From Hyphomicrobiales bacterium (lineage in GTDB: Bacteria > Pseudomonadota > Alphaproteobacteria > Rhizobiales > Methyloligellaceae): a stretch of DNA of 64,000 nt. Location of the stretch: positions 1-64,000 of the forward strand of contig JANQLP010000026.1 of the NCBI GenBank assembly GCA_028280515.1, in the 5' to 3' direction. Position numbers and translations under genes: made by a program. A model generated the notes under the pieces. That model was given only the letters and a program-made list of their open reading frames with translations, was not told the DNA's origin and did no database searches. Shown one piece after another: positions 61,116 to 64,000 of this stretch (the stretch's first letter is position 1; the number at the start of each line of letters is the position of its first letter).

Positions 61116-62555
61116 TTATCCCGATGAACGGATCACTTTGAGGTCCAGATCGCGGATTTTCTTGCGCAGCGTATTGCGATTCAAACCAAGCAGTTCGGAC
61201 GCGCGAATCTGGTTGCCGCGCGTCGCCGCGAGAGCGGCGTTGATCAGCGGTGGCTCCACCATTCTCAGCACGCGCTGATACAGTCCCGGCGGCGGCAACT
61301 CGCCGCCAAAACTCGAAAAATAATCCGCCATGTATCGCTCGAGCGACTGTCCGATGTCATCGTCCTGGGATTCGCCGTTCTCGAACGGCGCGGCCACATT
61401 GCTGGCGAGTTCCGTCTCGACCAGTTCCGACGTGATCGTGTCCTGCGTATAGAGCGCCGCGAGACGGCGCACGAGGTTCTCAAGCTCACGGACGTTGCCC
61501 GGCCAGTTGTGCTGTTTCATCCGTTCGATGGCCGCGGTATCGATGCTCTTGGCAGGCAGCCCCTCGGCCTCGGCCTGACGCAGGAAATGCCGTGCCAGAT
61601 CTCCGATGTCCTCTTTGCGCTCGCGAACCGGCGGCATGCGCAGCGGCACGACGTTGAGCCGGTAGAACAGGTCCTCGCGGAACAGGCCCTGATCGATCTG
61701 GTGTTGCAGGTCGCGATGGGTAGCGGCGATGATGCGGACATTGGTCTTGATCGGCGTGCGTCCGCCGACCGTCGTGTATTCACCTTCCTGCAATACGCGC
61801 AGCAGGCGGGTTTGTGCTTCCATCGGCATATCGCCGATCTCATCAAGGAACAGCGTGCCGCCCTCCGCCTGCTCGAACCGGCCGACGTGGCGCGTCTGGG
61901 CGCCAGTGAAGGCACCCTTCTCGTGGCCGAACAGTTCAGACTCTATCAGTTCGCGCGGAATGGCGGCCATGTTGATGGCGACAAACGGGCCTTTGCGGCG
62001 CAGCCCGTAATCATGGAGCGCCCGTGCGACGAGTTCCTTGCCGGTGCCGGACTCGCCCGTGATCATGGCCGTCAGGTCGGTCTGCGTCAGCCGTGCCAGA
62101 ACCCGGTAGATCTCCTGCATCGGCGTGGACCGGCCGATCAATGGGAGGTCATCGCCGCGCGGCTCGCGCGCGGCTTGCGGCTTGGCGCGCGGTTCCGCGA
62201 GGGCCCGGCCGACAATGGAGACGAGCTCATTCAGGTCGAACGGCTTGGGCAGATACTCGTAAGCGCCGCACTCCGCCGCCGTGATCGCGGTCATGAGTGT
62301 GTTCTGGGCGCTCATGACGACGATCGGCAGATCCGGACGGAGTTTCCTGACCTTCGGAATGAGGTCAAACGCATTCTCGTCGGGCATGACCACGTCGGTG
62401 ACCACGAGATCGCCGAGGCCCTGGGAAACCCATTGCCACAGTGTGGCGGCATTGCCCGTGGCGCGGGGCACGTATCCCGCCCGCGCGAGGGCCTGGTTCA
62501 GAACGGTGCGGATGGCTGCATCGTCATCCGCGATAAGTATATTGCCTTTCGTCAT
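61116..62555 (-). CDS. ntrC: Nitrogen regulation protein NtrC (sigma-54 activator)
   Basis: A 479-residue response regulator from ATG 62555 ([17 protein letters not shown]). Receiver Asp in [10 protein letters not shown]. The AAA+ domain has [16 protein letters not shown] and an intact [11 protein letters not shown] loop for sigma-54 contact, unlike NtrX. The C-terminal Fis-type HTH ([21 protein letters not shown]) binds enhancers. It overlaps ntrB by 4 nt and controls nitrogen-scavenging genes. Confidence 0.96.
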   Translation of the reverse strand: MTKGNILIADDDAAIRTVLNQALARAGYVPRATGNAATLWQWVSQGLGDLVVTDVVMPDENAFDLIPKVRKLRPDLPIVVMSAQNTLMTAITAAECGAYEYLPKPFDLNELVSIVGRALAEPRAKPQAAREPRGDDLPLIGRSTPMQEIYRVLARLTQTDLTAMITGESGTGKELVARALHDYGLRRKGPFVAINMAAIPRELIESELFGHEKGAFTGAQTRHVGRFEQAEGGTLFLDEIGDMPMEAQTRLLRVLQEGEYTTVGGRTPIKTNVRIIAATHRDLQHQIDQGLFREDLFYRLNVVPLRMPPVRERKEDIGDLARHFLRQAEAEGLPAKSIDTAAIERMKQHNWPGNVRELENLVRRLAALYTQDTITSELVETELASNVAAPFENGESQDDDIGQSLERYMADYFSSFGGELPPPGLYQRVLRMVEPPLINAALAATRGNQIRASELLGLNRNTLRKKIRDLDLKVIRSSG

Positions 62556-63706
62556 GCAGAACCCTCGGTCTCGGTGATCTCCGCTTCCGCGTCTTGCATG
62601 GGCATCAATGCCCGAAATGTCGTGCCGCGTGCCGAACTGTCGCATTCGATGATGCCGCCGTGATCGCCGATGAACTTTGCGACGAGCGCGAGGCCGAGGC
62701 CGTTGCCCGACGATTTGGTTGTGACGAACGGCTCGAACAAATGTGGCCGCAGCTCCGGCGGCACCCCTGGTCCATTGTCCTTGATGGCGACTTCGAGCGG
62801 CAGGGATATGCGGGTCGCGGAGCCGGGAAGAGAAAGCCGGACGCCCGGGCGGAACGCCGTGCTCAGCACGATCGTGCCGTCGTTTCGCTCTTCACCGATC
62901 GCTTCGGCAGCGTTCTTGATCAGGTTGAGGAATGCCTGGATCAGCTTGTCCCGGGACCCCGGAATTGCCGGAAGTGAAGGATCATACTCCTCCAAGATGT
63001 TGATATGGCTTGCGAATCCGGCTTCGGCGATTTTCTTCACATGGTCGAGGACATCGTGAATGTTTACGGCTTCCTTGGTCAGCGGACGCTCATCGCCGAA
63101 CACTTCCATGCGGTCAACGAGATCGCAGATGCGGTCCGACTCGGTGCAGATGAGCTGCGTCAGCGACCGGTCTTCGTCGTCAATCGCGCTCTCCAGCAAC
63201 TGGGCGGCGCCGCGGATGCCGGAGAGCGGATTCTTGATTTCGTGGGCGAGCACGGCTGCTAGACCGGAAACGGACCGGGCCGCGCCACGATGCGTCAACT
63301 GGCGCTCGATCATCTGCGCCATGCTGCGTTGTTGCAGCACGACCATGATCTTGCCAGGGGCCTCGGTCACCGGGCCGCAATGCACGTCGACAAGGCGCCG
63401 GCCACCGTTCTTCGGCGAACCGAGGTCGACGCCATATTCATTCACCTTTGAGCCGTGCCGGCGGACATGGTCGACGAGGGCAAGCAGGGGGCTGCCGAAC
63501 GCGGCAATGTCGCCGAGCGACTGGCGGCGCAGAACGGCGATACTGGCCTGGAAGAAGTCCTCCGCCGCGGCATTGGCGTATTCGATGGTGTCGTCTTCGG
63601 CAATCAGCAGAACCGGATGCGGGAGGCCATCGAGCAGGTTCAGGGCGAGGTGCGCGGCACCCCCCTTTTCTGCGGTCTGCGGTGTTGCGTTTATCACGGT
63701 GCTCAT
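62552..63706 (-). CDS. ntrB: Nitrogen sensor histidine kinase NtrB
   Basis: A 384-residue soluble kinase. An N-terminal PAS domain, the H box [16 protein letters not shown] and the ATP-binding blocks ([26 protein letters not shown]) are in the usual order. PII protein controls its kinase/phosphatase balance in the family. It overlaps dusB by 4 nt, the conserved dusB-ntrB-ntrC operon. Confidence 0.96.
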   Translation of the reverse strand: MSTVINATPQTAEKGGAAHLALNLLDGLPHPVLLIAEDDTIEYANAAAEDFFQASIAVLRRQSLGDIAAFGSPLLALVDHVRRHGSKVNEYGVDLGSPKNGGRRLVDVHCGPVTEAPGKIMVVLQQRSMAQMIERQLTHRGAARSVSGLAAVLAHEIKNPLSGIRGAAQLLESAIDDEDRSLTQLICTESDRICDLVDRMEVFGDERPLTKEAVNIHDVLDHVKKIAEAGFASHINILEEYDPSLPAIPGSRDKLIQAFLNLIKNAAEAIGEERNDGTIVLSTAFRPGVRLSLPGSATRISLPLEVAIKDNGPGVPPELRPHLFEPFVTTKSSGNGLGLALVAKFIGDHGGIIECDSSARGTTFRALMPMQDAEAEITETEGSA

Positions 63707-64000
63707 GCGGCTTCCGGAATGCGGCTGTCGTAAAATTCACCGAGGGTGCGGCGAACCTCGTCCGGGCAGTTCGCCCGGCACAGGCGCGCACGCCATCGTT
63801 TCTGCTCTTCGGCCGAGCGTGCGCCCTGCTCCACGTACCAGCCCAGATGCTTGCGTGCGTTGCGCACGCCGAACGTGCGGCCGTAGTACGCCAGCATGGT
63901 TTCGTAGTGTTCGAGGGCGATGGCTTTTTGCTTTGGCGGGGCGGGTTGCACGGCATTGCGGGTCCCGGCCTTTGCCGCCTTCACGGCTGCGCCGGGGAAC
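63703..64000 (-). CDS. dusB: tRNA-dihydrouridine synthase DusB (C-terminal part; 5' end beyond window)
   Basis: About 99 codons of the 3' end are present, continuous past the right edge. [27 protein letters not shown] and the basic tail match the C-terminal helical domain of DusB/NifR3. The nifR3-ntrB-ntrC order is a Hyphomicrobiales hallmark. The flavin domain with the catalytic cysteine is outside the window. Confidence 0.85.
   Translation of the reverse strand, partial: FPGAAVKAAKAGTRNAVQPAPPKQKAIALEHYETMLAYYGRTFGVRNARKHLGWYVEQGARSAEEQKRWRARLCRANCPDEVRRTLGEFYDSRIPEAA

Overview
The window is chromosomal DNA of an alphaproteobacterium, most likely of the order Hyphomicrobiales (Rhizobiales). 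This rests on the GC-rich coding style and on gene order: dusB-ntrB-ntrC-ntrY-ntrX-trkA-trkH-hfq-hflX-mazG at the right, and rpsF-rpsR-(DUF2232)-rplI-dnaB-alr-radA-cvpA-purF and fabD-fabG-acpP-fabF-mltG-yicC-gmk in the middle. No tRNA, rRNA, CRISPR array or IS element was found.

Left part (1-13.7 kb): a truncated FAD/Fe-S oxidase diverges from a three-gene unit (class V aminotransferase, crotonase-fold protein, class III CoA-transferase). Then come a RlpA-type lipoprotein, a D,D-carboxypeptidase, and the overlapping genes tmk-holB-metG-tatD-MBL. Middle (13.7-40.2 kb): purF, cvpA, radA, alr, dnaB, rplI and rpsR/rpsF on the minus strand; the fatty-acid synthesis cluster on the plus strand; then rsmA, pdxA, a SurA-like chaperone, lptD, lptG and lptF on the minus strand, with pepA diverging from lptF.

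The accessory part is a compact provirus of about 10.9 kb (40320-51188) between pepA and mazG. It looks like a tailless, membrane-containing double-jelly-roll phage related to corticovirus PM2. It encodes an HUH rolling-circle replication initiator, a PM2 P9-like packaging ATPase, a 289-aa protein resembling the PM2 P2 major capsid protein, a series of small single-TM proteins, two beta-rich candidate spike/vertex proteins, a SleB-type cell-wall hydrolase with holin-like neighbours, and a regulatory module with divergent transcription. It has no integrase. Its left junction is a complete dif site (24 of 28 positions identical to Escherichia coli dif). Its right junction keeps only the central hexamer and the XerC-side arm. 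The element therefore appears to integrate with the host XerC/XerD recombinases. The last ORF of its rightward regulatory unit reads through the attachment core and finds a stop codon immediately afterwards in both the integrated and the circular form.

Right part (51.2-64 kb): mazG (TTG start, just beyond the junction), hflX and hfq, the Trk potassium uptake pair, and the nitrogen two-component systems NtrYX and NtrBC behind dusB. Most genes here overlap by 1-4 nt or lie within 20 nt of each other, which implies long operons.
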